A stretch of DNA of 64,000 nucleotides from Dryocola sp031988645 (lineage in GTDB: Bacteria > Pseudomonadota > Gammaproteobacteria > Enterobacterales > Enterobacteriaceae): NCBI RefSeq assembly GCF_051307045.1, contig NZ_CP150452.1, positions 1,364,001 through 1,428,000 on the forward strand, read 5' to 3'. Shown here in pieces: positions 1 through 7,664 of this stretch (its first letter is position 1; each line of letters starts with the position of its first letter). Made by a program: the position numbers and the translations under genes. The notes beneath the pieces are model-generated. The model did not search any database and was not told where the DNA came from. It worked only from the letters and a program-made list of their open reading frames with translations.

Positions 1-263
1 GCAACGGCGGGCAAACCATGATGCTGTGGGGCGATATTATTCACGCCAGGGCGGTGCAGATGCCGGATCCGCAGGTGGCGATACATTTTGACGTCGACCA
101 GAAACAGGCCGTGATAACCAGAGAAAGGGTGCTCAGGCAGGTAGCGCAGGAAGGAGACTGGGTCGCGGCGGCGCATATTTCATTCCCGGGCATCGGCCAT
201 GTGAAGCAGGAAGGAAACGGATACCGCTGGGTGCCGGTTAACTACAGCGCTAAAGCGCAATAA
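1..263 (+). CDS. MBL-fold metallo-hydrolase, C-terminal fragment
   Basis: The frame is open from the first base of the window to a TAA at 261-263, so the gene starts upstream and only about the last 87 residues are seen. The tail (LWGDIIH, then FDVDQ, AAHISFPGIGHV and a terminal W-VPVNY) resembles the end of zinc-dependent MBL-fold hydrolases of the quorum-quenching lactonase/metallo-beta-lactamase-like group, where the late H and the P-G-I-G-H stretch follow the metal site. The metal-binding HxHxDH motif would lie outside the window. Substrate cannot be inferred. A REP-like hairpin follows the stop. Confidence 0.7.
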   Translation, partial: NGGQTMMLWGDIIHARAVQMPDPQVAIHFDVDQKQAVITRERVLRQVAQEGDWVAAAHISFPGIGHVKQEGNGYRWVPVNYSAKAQ

Positions 264-285
264 CGCCAGCTGCGGGCTGACGCAG

Positions 286-311
286 GGCGGGTAAGCGTTG
301 CGCCACCCGCC
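286..311. repeat. REP-like palindrome
   Basis: Inverted repeat GGCGGGT (286-292) / ACCCGCC (305-311) around a loop reading AAGCGTTGCGCC. This is the arrangement of enterobacterial REP elements (GGCGGGTAAGCGC-type). Similar units lie at 11074-11099 and 24706-24733. It lies between the 3' ends of the MBL-fold gene and yohP, a typical REP position. Confidence 0.55.
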
Positions 312-317
312 TGACGA

Positions 318-401
318 TCAGAAAATCATTTTGAATACGCCGGTAACGACCAGTAACCCAATAATAAAGATGATTAAAATTGCCCAAAGAATAATTTTCA
401 T
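318..401 (-). CDS. yohP: Small membrane protein YohP
   Basis: A 27-codon ORF (start 401, stop 318-320) encoding a peptide that begins MKIILWAILIIFIIGLL and ends GVFKMIF. It is nearly identical to the E. coli 27-residue small inner-membrane protein YohP, differing by conservative I/V and I/L changes. The whole product is essentially one transmembrane helix (about residues 4-21) with a short basic tail. In E. coli it is known as a stress-induced membrane microprotein of unclear function. It lies near the yohF-yohD-yohC group, as expected. Confidence 0.9.
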   Translation of the reverse strand: MKIILWAILIIFIIGLLVVTGVFKMIF

Positions 402-551
402 AAATGCTCCCTGTCTTGTAGCTGATGTTTTATCAGTATAGGCAAGGATAGGTGAAGCGGGGAAAGTTGCCGCCCGGTAAACGGAATTTAGGACAAAAAG
501 CAGAGATAAAGAAAGGGGTTACCGTAAGCCAGCCCAGGGTTTACGGGCGAC

Positions 552-581
552 GAGCGGGAAAATCATCGCCCGCTCTTTTTC
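552..581 (+). terminator. Plus-strand rho-independent terminator with no assigned gene
   Basis: Stem GAGCGGG (552-558) / CCCGCTC (569-575) with loop AAAATCATCG, followed by TTTTT at 576-580. The T-run lies on the plus strand, so it does not serve the minus-strand gene ending at 617. The nearest plus-strand gene ends at 263, beyond yohP. It may end an unrecognised short transcript starting around 410-450. Confidence 0.6.
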
Positions 582-616
582 TTCAGCCGCTGCCGTTTTT
601 TGGGCGATTTGCTGCC

Positions 617-1084
617 TCAGAAGCCAAAACTGCTTAGCTCAGGATGATCGTCCGGGCGGCGGCCCAGCGGCCAGAAGAAGGCGCGCTCCTCAATGTTAAT
701 CGGGCGGTCGTTGATGCTGGCATGGCGGTTTATCATTAACCCCTGCTCGTTAAACTCCCAGTTTTCATTGCCGAAGCTGCGATACCAGCTGCCTGAGTCA
801 TCGTGCCACTCATAGGCGAAACGTACCGCGATGCGGGCGCCGTCGAAAGCCCACAGCTCCTTGATCAGCCGGTAATCCAGTTCGCGCTGCCATTTGCGCT
901 GCAGAAATTCCGTTACGGCTTCGCGCCCGTCAACAAACTCCGCGCGGTTGCGCCAGTGGGTATCCAGGGAATAGACCTGCGAAACGCGCGCCGGATCGCG
1001 GCTGTTCCAGGCATCTTCAGCAAGACGAACCTTCTCGCGGGCGGTGTCGCGGGTAAAGGGCGGGACGGGGGCTTTAATAGTCAT
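617..1084 (-). CDS. DUF1348 / NTF2-like (SnoaL-fold) protein
   Basis: A 155-residue protein of the DUF1348 family, a branch of the NTF2-like alpha+beta-barrel fold. Recognisable parts are AWNSRDPARVSQVYS near residue 27, the WRNR-EF-GR segment, FLQRKW, and the C-terminal ASINDRPI-EERAF-WPLGRRP stretch typical of the family. No biochemical role is established. It starts at 1084 and is divergent from a TetR regulator at 1191, with palindromic operators between them, so it is probably the regulated target. Confidence 0.8.
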   Translation of the reverse strand: MTIKAPVPPFTRDTAREKVRLAEDAWNSRDPARVSQVYSLDTHWRNRAEFVDGREAVTEFLQRKWQRELDYRLIKELWAFDGARIAVRFAYEWHDDSGSWYRSFGNENWEFNEQGLMINRHASINDRPINIEERAFFWPLGRRPDDHPELSSFGF

Positions 1085-1103
1085 GTCGGTCTCCGGAGTG
1101 TAA

Positions 1104-1160
1104 GTAGACAGGTCTGTCTACATGTCTACCCTAAACCATGTAGACAGAGTTGTCTACATG
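1104..1160. promoter_or_regulatory. Tandem palindromic operators of the divergent TetR gene
   Basis: Two perfect inverted repeats share the half-site TGTCTAC: GTAGACA-GGTC-TGTCTAC at 1104-1121, and a larger one at 1137-1160 with 10-base arms (CATGTAGACA / TGTCTACATG) around GAGT. A further half-site lies at 1122-1129. They fill the space between the starts of the DUF1348 gene (1084, minus) and the TetR gene (1191, plus). This layout fits a TetR dimer controlling both divergent promoters. Binding is inferred from position and symmetry. Confidence 0.75.
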
Positions 1161-1190
1161 CGGCATGATGGCCTTCAGCCAGGAGGAACC

Positions 1191-1751
1191 ATGTCGACCA
1201 CTCAGCCCACCGCCCACGACCGCATTTTGCACGCCGCCCACGATCTGTTTTATCGCGACGGCGTGCGCGCGACGGGCATTGATAAAATTATTAAAGCAGC
1301 GGGAGTCACAAAAGTAACTTTTTACCGTCACTTTCCGGCAAAAGACGATTTGATCCGCGCTTTTCTCAGCTATCGACACGAACGCTGGATTAAGTGGTTC
1401 CGCGCCGCGCTGTCGCGTGAAATGTCGGCAAAAAACGACCTTGCAGCGGCTTTATGCACGGCGCTCGCTGAATGGTTTGCGAGCGACTCCTTTCGTGGCT
1501 GCGCCTTTATCAATACCGCCGTTGAGCTTGCCGATGCGCTGCCTGAAAGCCTCAGCGTTGCCAGAAGCCACAAACAGGACATGACGGACGCTCTGACGGC
1601 CTGGCTGCCGCAAGGGGAGAGCGGCGAACGGCAGGCGGCCGCGATCTCCATGCTTATCGACGGCGCCATCGTAAAGGCGCAGCGCGAGGAAAATCCGCAG
1701 GCGGCGCTAACGGTATTACATGACGCGCTGGTTGCGCTGTTGCGGCCTTAA
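1191..1751 (+). CDS. TetR/AcrR family transcriptional regulator
   Basis: A 186-residue TetR-type repressor. I place the start at 1191 because AGGAGG sits 8 bases upstream; the longer open frame from 1122 would run through the operators. The N-terminal HTH is clear (RILHAAHDLFYRDGVRATGIDKIIKAAGV, then TFYRHFPAKDDL, about residues 12-60). The C-terminal half is the variable ligand/dimerisation domain. It likely represses itself and the divergent DUF1348 gene through the palindromes at 1104-1160. The ligand is unknown. Confidence 0.85.
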   Translation: MSTTQPTAHDRILHAAHDLFYRDGVRATGIDKIIKAAGVTKVTFYRHFPAKDDLIRAFLSYRHERWIKWFRAALSREMSAKNDLAAALCTALAEWFASDSFRGCAFINTAVELADALPESLSVARSHKQDMTDALTAWLPQGESGERQAAAISMLIDGAIVKAQREENPQAALTVLHDALVALLRP

Positions 1752-1845
1752 AACCCTCGCGCTTCGGCCGTAAAGGCGCGGCGTCGGCGTATAAATCTCC
1801 TCCTATACTTAGCTTTCGGCTTTTAATTTTGTCCAGGAGGTGAGG

Positions 1846-2619
1846 ATGAGTGCAGCTAACAAAGTGGTTATCGTAACGGCGTCGGATTCTGGCATCGGCC
1901 AAAAATGCGCGCTGATGCTGGCGGAGCAGGGCTATGACGTGGGGATCACCTGGCATTCCGATGAACAGGGCGCGCAAGAGACGGCGCGCCAGGTCAGAGG
2001 GCTGGGCCGGCGAGCTGAGACCGTGCAGCTCGACTTAGGGCAGCTTCCGGACGGCGCGGCGGGTATTGACGAGCTGATAAGCCGCTTCGGGAGAGTCGAT
2101 GCGCTGGTGAATAACGCCGGCGCCATGAGCAAAAGTTCTTTTCTTGACGTCACGCTCGATGAATGGCGCAAGCTGTTCACCGTCGACGTGGACGGCGCGT
2201 TTTTATGTTCCCAGAAGGCGGCGAAAGCCATGGTCCGGCAGGGAAGCGGAGGGAAAATCGTCAATATCACCTCCGTTCATGAGCATACGCCGCTGCCGGA
2301 AGCCTGCGCCTACACCGCCGCCAAACACGCGCTGGGCGGGCTGACCAAATCAATGGCCCTGGAGCTGGTACAGCATAATATTCTGGTTAACGCCGTAGCC
2401 CCCGGCGCGATTGCCACCCCGATGAATGACATGCAGGAGGGGGAGGGCAAAAACGTTGCGCTGCCGGAGGTGCCGCTGGGCAGGTTTGGCGAGACGGAGG
2501 AGATAGCAAGCCTCGTCGCCTGGCTATGCTCGGACAGCGCCAGCTACACCACCGGACAGTCTTTTATCGTTGACGGGGGCTTTATGCTGGCCAACCCGCA
2601 GTTCAAACCGAAAAGCTAG
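1846..2619 (+). CDS. yohF: Short-chain dehydrogenase/reductase YohF
   Basis: A 257-residue SDR. The cofactor loop TASDSGIG is at 11-18, NNAGAM follows near residue 90, and the catalytic Tyr156-x3-Lys160 is in YTAAK. C-terminal VDGGFMLANPQF matches E. coli YohF. ATG 1846 is chosen over GTG 1840 because it lies correctly spaced behind AGGAGGTG and matches the homologue's N-terminus. The natural substrate is unknown; the family reduces ketones with NAD(P)H in the cytosol. Its stop overlaps the convergent yohD by 4 bases, as in a compact E. coli-like arrangement. Confidence 0.9.
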   Translation: MSAANKVVIVTASDSGIGQKCALMLAEQGYDVGITWHSDEQGAQETARQVRGLGRRAETVQLDLGQLPDGAAGIDELISRFGRVDALVNNAGAMSKSSFLDVTLDEWRKLFTVDVDGAFLCSQKAAKAMVRQGSGGKIVNITSVHEHTPLPEACAYTAAKHALGGLTKSMALELVQHNILVNAVAPGAIATPMNDMQEGEGKNVALPEVPLGRFGETEEIASLVAWLCSDSASYTTGQSFIVDGGFMLANPQFKPKS

Positions 2620-3185
2620 TCCTGCCGCTTGCTTTCACGCCGTTTAAACCAGTAGCGGGCGAGCCAGACCAGGGCGACGACAATCACCAGCCACAGCCAG
2701 CGCTTAACGTGCTGGTCGAAGCTGTGCAGCCAGGGGCCGATCACCTCGCCACCGACGTAGCCCAGCGAGGTGAATAACGTGGCCCAAATCAGCGCGCCCG
2801 CGATATTGAGCGGCAGAAAGATTTTCGGCGGCAGGCGGCTTGCGCCGATCAATATCGGTCCGATAACGCGAAAGCCGTACATAAAGCGCGTGCCGATGAC
2901 AAAAAGATAGGGATGGCGATTGATAAGCTTCTGGGCTTTGGTGATTTTTTTCTGATGCTTTTTGAAGCGCGCCAGTAGCGAATCGCCAAAGCGCCTGCCG
3001 ACGAGATACAGCAGCTGGTCGCCAATCATGCCGCCCAGCGCCACGGAAACGACGACCAGAGAGAATTTCAGCAGTCCCTGATGCGCCGCCACCCCGCCGA
3101 GCAGCGTAATGGTTTCTCCCTCCGCCATGCTGCCTAAAACCAGCGCCGCATAGCCGTAATGCTCAATTAAATTATTGATATCCAT
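2616..3185 (-). CDS. yohD: DedA-family inner-membrane protein YohD
   Basis: A 189-residue polytopic membrane protein of the DedA/VTT (SNARE-associated) family. Diagnostic segments are the E-G-E of SMAEGETI near residue 20, the GD-LLY-GRR region, and F-GTRFMYGFRVIGP with the conserved R and G-P. DedA proteins are linked to undecaprenyl-phosphate/lipid flipping and membrane homeostasis; YohD itself has no assigned substrate. It is divergent from yohC and convergent with yohF, as in E. coli. Confidence 0.9.
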   Translation of the reverse strand: MDINNLIEHYGYAALVLGSMAEGETITLLGGVAAHQGLLKFSLVVVSVALGGMIGDQLLYLVGRRFGDSLLARFKKHQKKITKAQKLINRHPYLFVIGTRFMYGFRVIGPILIGASRLPPKIFLPLNIAGALIWATLFTSLGYVGGEVIGPWLHSFDQHVKRWLWLVIVVALVWLARYWFKRRESKRQD

Positions 3186-3351
3186 CAGGTCAGGTTTTTC
3201 TCCTTATTGTTAACACCCTTAAAGCATACAACCCCACGGCTCGCGCGCAGCTAAACGGGCAGATAAATTATGGCGATTAAAAAACAATCTACCGGCGTGC
3301 ATTATAATTAGAGGGCTGCTTACACTTTGGATCTGCATGACAGGAGGCCCT

Positions 3352-3939
3352 ATGAACCATGTCTGGGGATTGCTATCCCATCCCAATCGTGAAATGCAGG
3401 AAATTAAGCGCGAGAACGAAACCGTCTCGCATCACTACACGCACCATGTTTTGTTTATGGCGGCCATCCCGGTCATTTGCGCCTTTATCGGCACCACGCA
3501 AATCGGCTGGAATTTCGGCGATGGTACCTTCGTTCAGCTCTCGTGGCTTACCGGCCTTTCTCTGGGGATAGTGTTCTACGCGCTGATGCTGGCGGGCGTG
3601 GCCGTGATGGGCCGCGTTATCTGGTGGATGGCAAGAAATTATCCTCAGCGTCCCTCCCTTAGCCGCTGTATGGTGTTTGCCGGCTATGTGGCGACGCCGC
3701 TGTTCCTGAGCGGCGTGGTCGCGCTTTATCCGCTGGTCTGGCTGTGCGTCGCGGTGGGCGCCGTGGCGCTGGTCTATACCGGCTATCTGCTTTACGTTGG
3801 CATTCCTGACTTCCTGAACATCAACAGCGAGGAGGGCATGAGCTTCTCCAGCTCTACGCTCGCCATCGGCGTGCTGGTGCTGGAAGTGCTGCTGGCGCTG
3901 GCGGTTATTTTGTGGGGTTATGGATACAGGCTGTTCTGA
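3352..3939 (+). CDS. yohC: Yip1-family inner-membrane protein YohC
   Basis: A 195-residue protein starting at ATG 3352, behind AGGAGG at 3341-3346; the in-frame ATG at 3337 precedes that ribosome site and lacks one of its own. The sequence (MNHVWGLLSHP, then SHHYTHHVL, WNFGDG, and C-terminal ILWGYGYRLF) is close to E. coli YohC end to end. Five hydrophobic helices make it a Yip1-domain membrane protein. Function is not established. Confidence 0.9.
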   Translation: MNHVWGLLSHPNREMQEIKRENETVSHHYTHHVLFMAAIPVICAFIGTTQIGWNFGDGTFVQLSWLTGLSLGIVFYALMLAGVAVMGRVIWWMARNYPQRPSLSRCMVFAGYVATPLFLSGVVALYPLVWLCVAVGAVALVYTGYLLYVGIPDFLNINSEEGMSFSSSTLAIGVLVLEVLLALAVILWGYGYRLF

Positions 3940-3997
3940 TGCATCCCGCACCGGGCTGTTCATATAAATGATTACGATTCTGCAGTAGCCCTTTCCC

Positions 3998-4026
3998 GAG
4001 GCGCCAGAGTATTATGCTGGCGCCTC
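3998..4026. terminator. Perfect 10-bp hairpin after yohC
   Basis: Arms GAGGCGCCAG (3998-4007) and CTGGCGCCTC (4017-4026) with loop AGTATTATG. It stands 58 bases after the yohC stop and ahead of pbpG. There is no T-run, so it could be a processed or rho-assisted end, or an mRNA-stabilising hairpin. Confidence 0.5.
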
Positions 4027-4099
4027 ACTTATTTCATTCATCATGTGAACGTGAGTGGTGGAAAACATCACACTCCGAAATAATTACAGAAGTGTCACC

Positions 4100-5041
4100 A
4101 TGCCGACAAAAATTCGTCTATCGTTGTTCAGCCTCGCGCTGATGTTAACCGTGCCGCTGGCACCGCAGGCTCTTGCGAGCAAAACCGTAACGCCCGCCAG
4201 CACCGGGCAAGAGATCGCATCCGGCAGCGCCATGATTGTCGATCTGCAGACCAACAAGGTTTTGTACTCCAGCCACCCGGATCTGGTGCGCCCCATCGCC
4301 TCCATCACCAAGCTGATGACCGTGATGGTGGTGCTGGATGCGCATTTACCGATGGATGAGATGCTGAGCGTGGATATCAGCCACACGCCGGAGATGAAAG
4401 GCGTCTACTCCCGCGTGCGCCTGAACAGTAAAATCAGCCGTAAAAATATGATGCTGCTGGCGCTGATGTCTTCGGAAAACCGCGCGGCGGCAAGCCTCGC
4501 CCACCATTACCCGGGCGGCTACGACGCGTTTATTCGCGCGATGAATGCGAAGGCGAAATCTCTTGGCATGACCCACACCCGCTACGTGGAGCCGACCGGG
4601 CTGTCGATAGAAAACGTTTCCACCGCGCGCGATCTCACCAAAATGCTCATCGCCTCGAAACAGTACCCGCTGCTCGGCCAGCTGAGCACCACGAAAGAAG
4701 ATATGGCGACCTTCAGCAACCCGCCATACACCTTGCCGTTCCGCAACACCAACCATCTGGTGTATCGCAATAACTGGGATATTCAGCTGACGAAAACCGG
4801 CTTTACCAATAACGCCGGCCACTGCCTGGTGATGCGCACGATGATTAATAACCGTCCGGTGTCGCTGGTGGTGCTGGATGCGTTCGGCAAATACACCCAC
4901 TTCGCGGATGCCAACCGCCTGCGCAACTGGATGGAAACCGGTAAAATCACCCCGGTGCCGTCATCCGCCCTCAGCTACAAAAAGCAAAAGGCGGCGCAGA
5001 TGGCCAGCAATGCCGTAGCGGGCAACGCCCAGGACGATTAA
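4100..5041 (+). CDS. pbpG: D-alanyl-D-alanine endopeptidase PBP7
   Basis: A 313-residue periplasmic low-molecular-weight penicillin-binding protein that cleaves D-Ala-mDAP cross-links in peptidoglycan. The signal peptide covers about residues 1-27. Active-site motifs are S68-I-T-K71 (nucleophile Ser68), S125-E-N127 and K232-T-G234. ATG 4100 gives the same N-terminus (MPTKIRLSLFSLALML) as E. coli PbpG; the upstream in-frame start at 4055 would destroy the signal peptide. Length and sequence match the family over the whole protein. Confidence 0.95.
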   Translation: MPTKIRLSLFSLALMLTVPLAPQALASKTVTPASTGQEIASGSAMIVDLQTNKVLYSSHPDLVRPIASITKLMTVMVVLDAHLPMDEMLSVDISHTPEMKGVYSRVRLNSKISRKNMMLLALMSSENRAAASLAHHYPGGYDAFIRAMNAKAKSLGMTHTRYVEPTGLSIENVSTARDLTKMLIASKQYPLLGQLSTTKEDMATFSNPPYTLPFRNTNHLVYRNNWDIQLTKTGFTNNAGHCLVMRTMINNRPVSLVVLDAFGKYTHFADANRLRNWMETGKITPVPSSALSYKKQKAAQMASNAVAGNAQDD

Positions 5042-5045
5042 AAAA

Positions 5046-5600
5046 TTAATTGGGCAGCGTCCACTCTCCCTCGTTAAGCGGGCGCTGCATAATTAACGTA
5101 TCGCGCCAGTCTCCCAGCTTGAACCCCACGCTGCGCAAATTTCCTACCGTTTCAAAGCCGAACTGCTTATGCAGGCGGTAAGAGCCGGTGTTTTTCTCTC
5201 CGTCGCCGATAACCGCAATCATCTGCCGCCAGGGGCCTTCTTCGCAGCGGGCGATCAGCGCGCTTAACAGCTCGGCGCCGATACCGTGGCCCGTCATGCT
5301 GGCGTCGATATAAACGGAATCCTCAATGGTATAGCGATAGGCGGGGCGAGAGCGATAAACGGTGGCGTAGCAGTAGCCCACCACAATGCCGCCATAGCGG
5401 GCGACCAGCCAGGGTAACCCCTGTTCCTGTATGAGGTGTAAGCGTTCTCTCATCTGCAGTTCGTCAGGGGGCGTTTCCTCAAAAGAACCGCGGCCGTGCA
5501 GGACATGCCATTCATAAATGGCGGTAATAGCAGGAATATCGTCGAGCGTAGCTTCCCGAACATCTAGCCGCGCTAACGGTAATGTTTCGACCACTGACAT
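5046..5600 (-). CDS. GNAT-family N-acetyltransferase (phosphinothricin/methionine-derivative type)
   Basis: A 184-residue GCN5-related acetyltransferase. The acetyl-CoA loop GHGIGAELL is near residue 104. Other family signatures are IYEWHVLHGRGSFEETPP, GYCYA-VYRSRPAYRYT-EDSVYI and YRLHKQFGFE. These fit the phosphinothricin/MddA group, which acetylates amino groups of methionine derivatives or related toxic amino acids using acetyl-CoA. It lies between pbpG and dld, which are neighbours in E. coli, so it looks like an insertion relative to that order. The substrate is inferred at family level only. Confidence 0.8.
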   Translation of the reverse strand: MSVVETLPLARLDVREATLDDIPAITAIYEWHVLHGRGSFEETPPDELQMRERLHLIQEQGLPWLVARYGGIVVGYCYATVYRSRPAYRYTIEDSVYIDASMTGHGIGAELLSALIARCEEGPWRQMIAVIGDGEKNTGSYRLHKQFGFETVGNLRSVGFKLGDWRDTLIMQRPLNEGEWTLPN

Positions 5601-5718
5601 TTTCGAACCTCTGCGCTGGGAGACGGGTGGGAAAGGGTTTCCCCACCCTTATTTCACGCTAATTTAGTACTAAAAATGAGCGAAAAATAGCCCCTGTTCT
5701 GGCAGTTGACAGCGCGTT

Positions 5719-7464
5719 TTAATGCGGATCATGTTGATGTGTATGGCTGCAAACGCTCTCATCCCACCACTTATGCTTGGTTGTCTTGCCAATGCCCGGA
5801 TTCATACTGTTTGTCGGGTCATTTGCCTTATAAAATCGTTTTAACGTTTCTGGCGCTTCGTATAAATGGCCGACGTTATGTTCCGCCGGATACTGCGCGC
5901 CGCGTAAACGAAGCAATTCAAGCATTTGCTCTTTAAGCGCATGCACGTCCACGCCTTTCTTCACGATGTAATCCTGATGGAAGACGTGACACATAAAGTG
6001 GCCGTAATAGAGGCTGTGGCTGATCTGGCTGCTGATTTCCGGCGGCAGCTGCTCAAACCATTCCCGATCGTTACGGCGCAGAGCGATATCCAGCGCGAGG
6101 ATATCCTCCACTTCGTTGGCGTGTACGGCATGGTAGCGCACGGCGGCGCCCGCGGCGGCAAAGCGATGCAGAAATGCTTTCGCTCCTTCAGCAGGCGTGC
6201 AGGCGAAGAAAGCGCCTTCCGCCTCTTTGAAATAGCTCTCCAGCCACTCGCGGGCTTCCGCAATGCCCTCGCCGGACATTTTCAACAGCAGATGATGCTC
6301 GTATTTGTCGCGCCAGGATTTCATCCGCGGCGGCAGGTGGCTTGGGAAGAGGGCACTGAAGCGCTGCAGCGCGCGGTCGGTAAAGTGCGGTTTAATAAAA
6401 GGCACTTTTTCCAGCGCCGCGTCCACGCGCCCTTTGACGGTAAAGAAGAACGGCATTTTGTCGGTGCCGAGCCTGTCGATCATCATAAAGGTGTCTTTGC
6501 CGTAGACTTCGGCGATGTCGTAAATATCACGGTGCATGTATTCGCCCGCCACCGGCAGGTTGCGGAAGTTCGCCAGGATATGACGGCGGATTTCGGTCAG
6601 CACCTCGGGTTTATTGGTGCCGATGTAAAACACTTCGTTTTGCTTTTCCGCGACAAAGGTATCAAGGCGCACGGCAAATACCGCAAGCTTGCCCGCGCAG
6701 CCGGAGGCCTCAAACAGGCGGCTTGGGTCGGCGTTAAAACGCGAAGGGGTGTCGGCGTTGACGTCGCGCACGCGCTCGGCGTAGTCGTGGTCGGAAGCCT
6801 GACGGTTGTCGTGCAGGATATCCTCCGGCCTGATGCGTTCGTCATCGAGCTTGCTGAGGATCTGTTCAGGCGTGGCGCCCAGATCGATGCCCAGATGGTT
6901 AACCAGCGTCAGCTTACCCTGTTCGTCGATACGCGCATAAAGCGCCATCTCCGTATAGGCCGGGCCGCGCTGCACCAGCGAACCGCCGGAGTTGTTGCAG
7001 ATGCCGCCGATTACCGAAGCGCCGATGCACGAAGAACCTATCACCGAGTGGGGCTCGCGTCCTAAAGGCTTAAGCGCCTTCTCAAGCTGATAAAGGGTGC
7101 TGCCGGGGAAGGCCAGCACCTGCTTTCCGTTATCCAGCAGCTGCAGTTTGTCGAGCCGCAGGGTGCTGATGATAACGATATCGCGATCGTAGTCGTTGCC
7201 GCTCGGCGTTGAGCCTTCGGTGAGGCCGGTATTGGCCGCCTGCATCAGAATAATTTTATCGGCGGCCACGCAGGCGCTTAGCACGCGCCACAGTTCGCTA
7301 AGCGAGCCGGGAAACACCACGGCCAGCGCTTCTCCCTGGCCGGAACGGAAACCTTTGCGGTAGCGCGCGGTTTTTGCCGCGTCTGTCAGAACGTGCTGGC
7401 TGCCCAGCAGGCGGTGCAACTCATTTATAAAGGTTTGATTATCAGCATGTGCAGATACGGACAT
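5719..7464 (-). CDS. dld: Quinone-dependent D-lactate dehydrogenase
   Basis: A 581-residue membrane-associated flavoenzyme oxidising D-lactate to pyruvate and passing electrons to the quinone pool. The FAD-binding PCMH region includes LMQAANTGLTEGSTP and the SVIGSSCIGASVIGG-CNNSGG stretch. The C-terminal membrane-binding domain holds the NVGHLYEAPETL and DPTNSMNPGIGK segments. ATG 7464 is preceded by a good GGAGTGGG ribosome site and matches the E. coli N-terminus; the open frame continues to 7530 without support. It is divergent from bglX, as in E. coli. Confidence 0.95.
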   Translation of the reverse strand: MSVSAHADNQTFINELHRLLGSQHVLTDAAKTARYRKGFRSGQGEALAVVFPGSLSELWRVLSACVAADKIILMQAANTGLTEGSTPSGNDYDRDIVIISTLRLDKLQLLDNGKQVLAFPGSTLYQLEKALKPLGREPHSVIGSSCIGASVIGGICNNSGGSLVQRGPAYTEMALYARIDEQGKLTLVNHLGIDLGATPEQILSKLDDERIRPEDILHDNRQASDHDYAERVRDVNADTPSRFNADPSRLFEASGCAGKLAVFAVRLDTFVAEKQNEVFYIGTNKPEVLTEIRRHILANFRNLPVAGEYMHRDIYDIAEVYGKDTFMMIDRLGTDKMPFFFTVKGRVDAALEKVPFIKPHFTDRALQRFSALFPSHLPPRMKSWRDKYEHHLLLKMSGEGIAEAREWLESYFKEAEGAFFACTPAEGAKAFLHRFAAAGAAVRYHAVHANEVEDILALDIALRRNDREWFEQLPPEISSQISHSLYYGHFMCHVFHQDYIVKKGVDVHALKEQMLELLRLRGAQYPAEHNVGHLYEAPETLKRFYKANDPTNSMNPGIGKTTKHKWWDESVCSHTHQHDPH

Positions 7465-7664
7465 GGTCCCACTCCTTGTGATGGCACAAAAATTCTCGCT
7501 TTCAATGATAGCTCGCAAAACCCCTGTCAATACTCTGAAATGTTCGAAAAATCAGCATTTAACACCGGGGCCGCTCTTCTTACCCGCGTAACGATGTGGC
7601 ACACTGCTCTTCTTATCATAATGTGCTGCCCCGGGCGGGCGGCCTGAGCAAGAGAGTAAACCCC

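Noticed and set aside
452..637. 61-codon plus-strand frame after yohP
   Set aside because: It contains the terminator at 552-581 inside it, and the translated sequence is low-complexity and unlike any small protein I know.
5926..7065. Long plus-strand open frame opposite dld
   Set aside because: It mirrors the GC-rich codon pattern of dld, has no homology I recognise and lacks a ribosome site. dld is certain.
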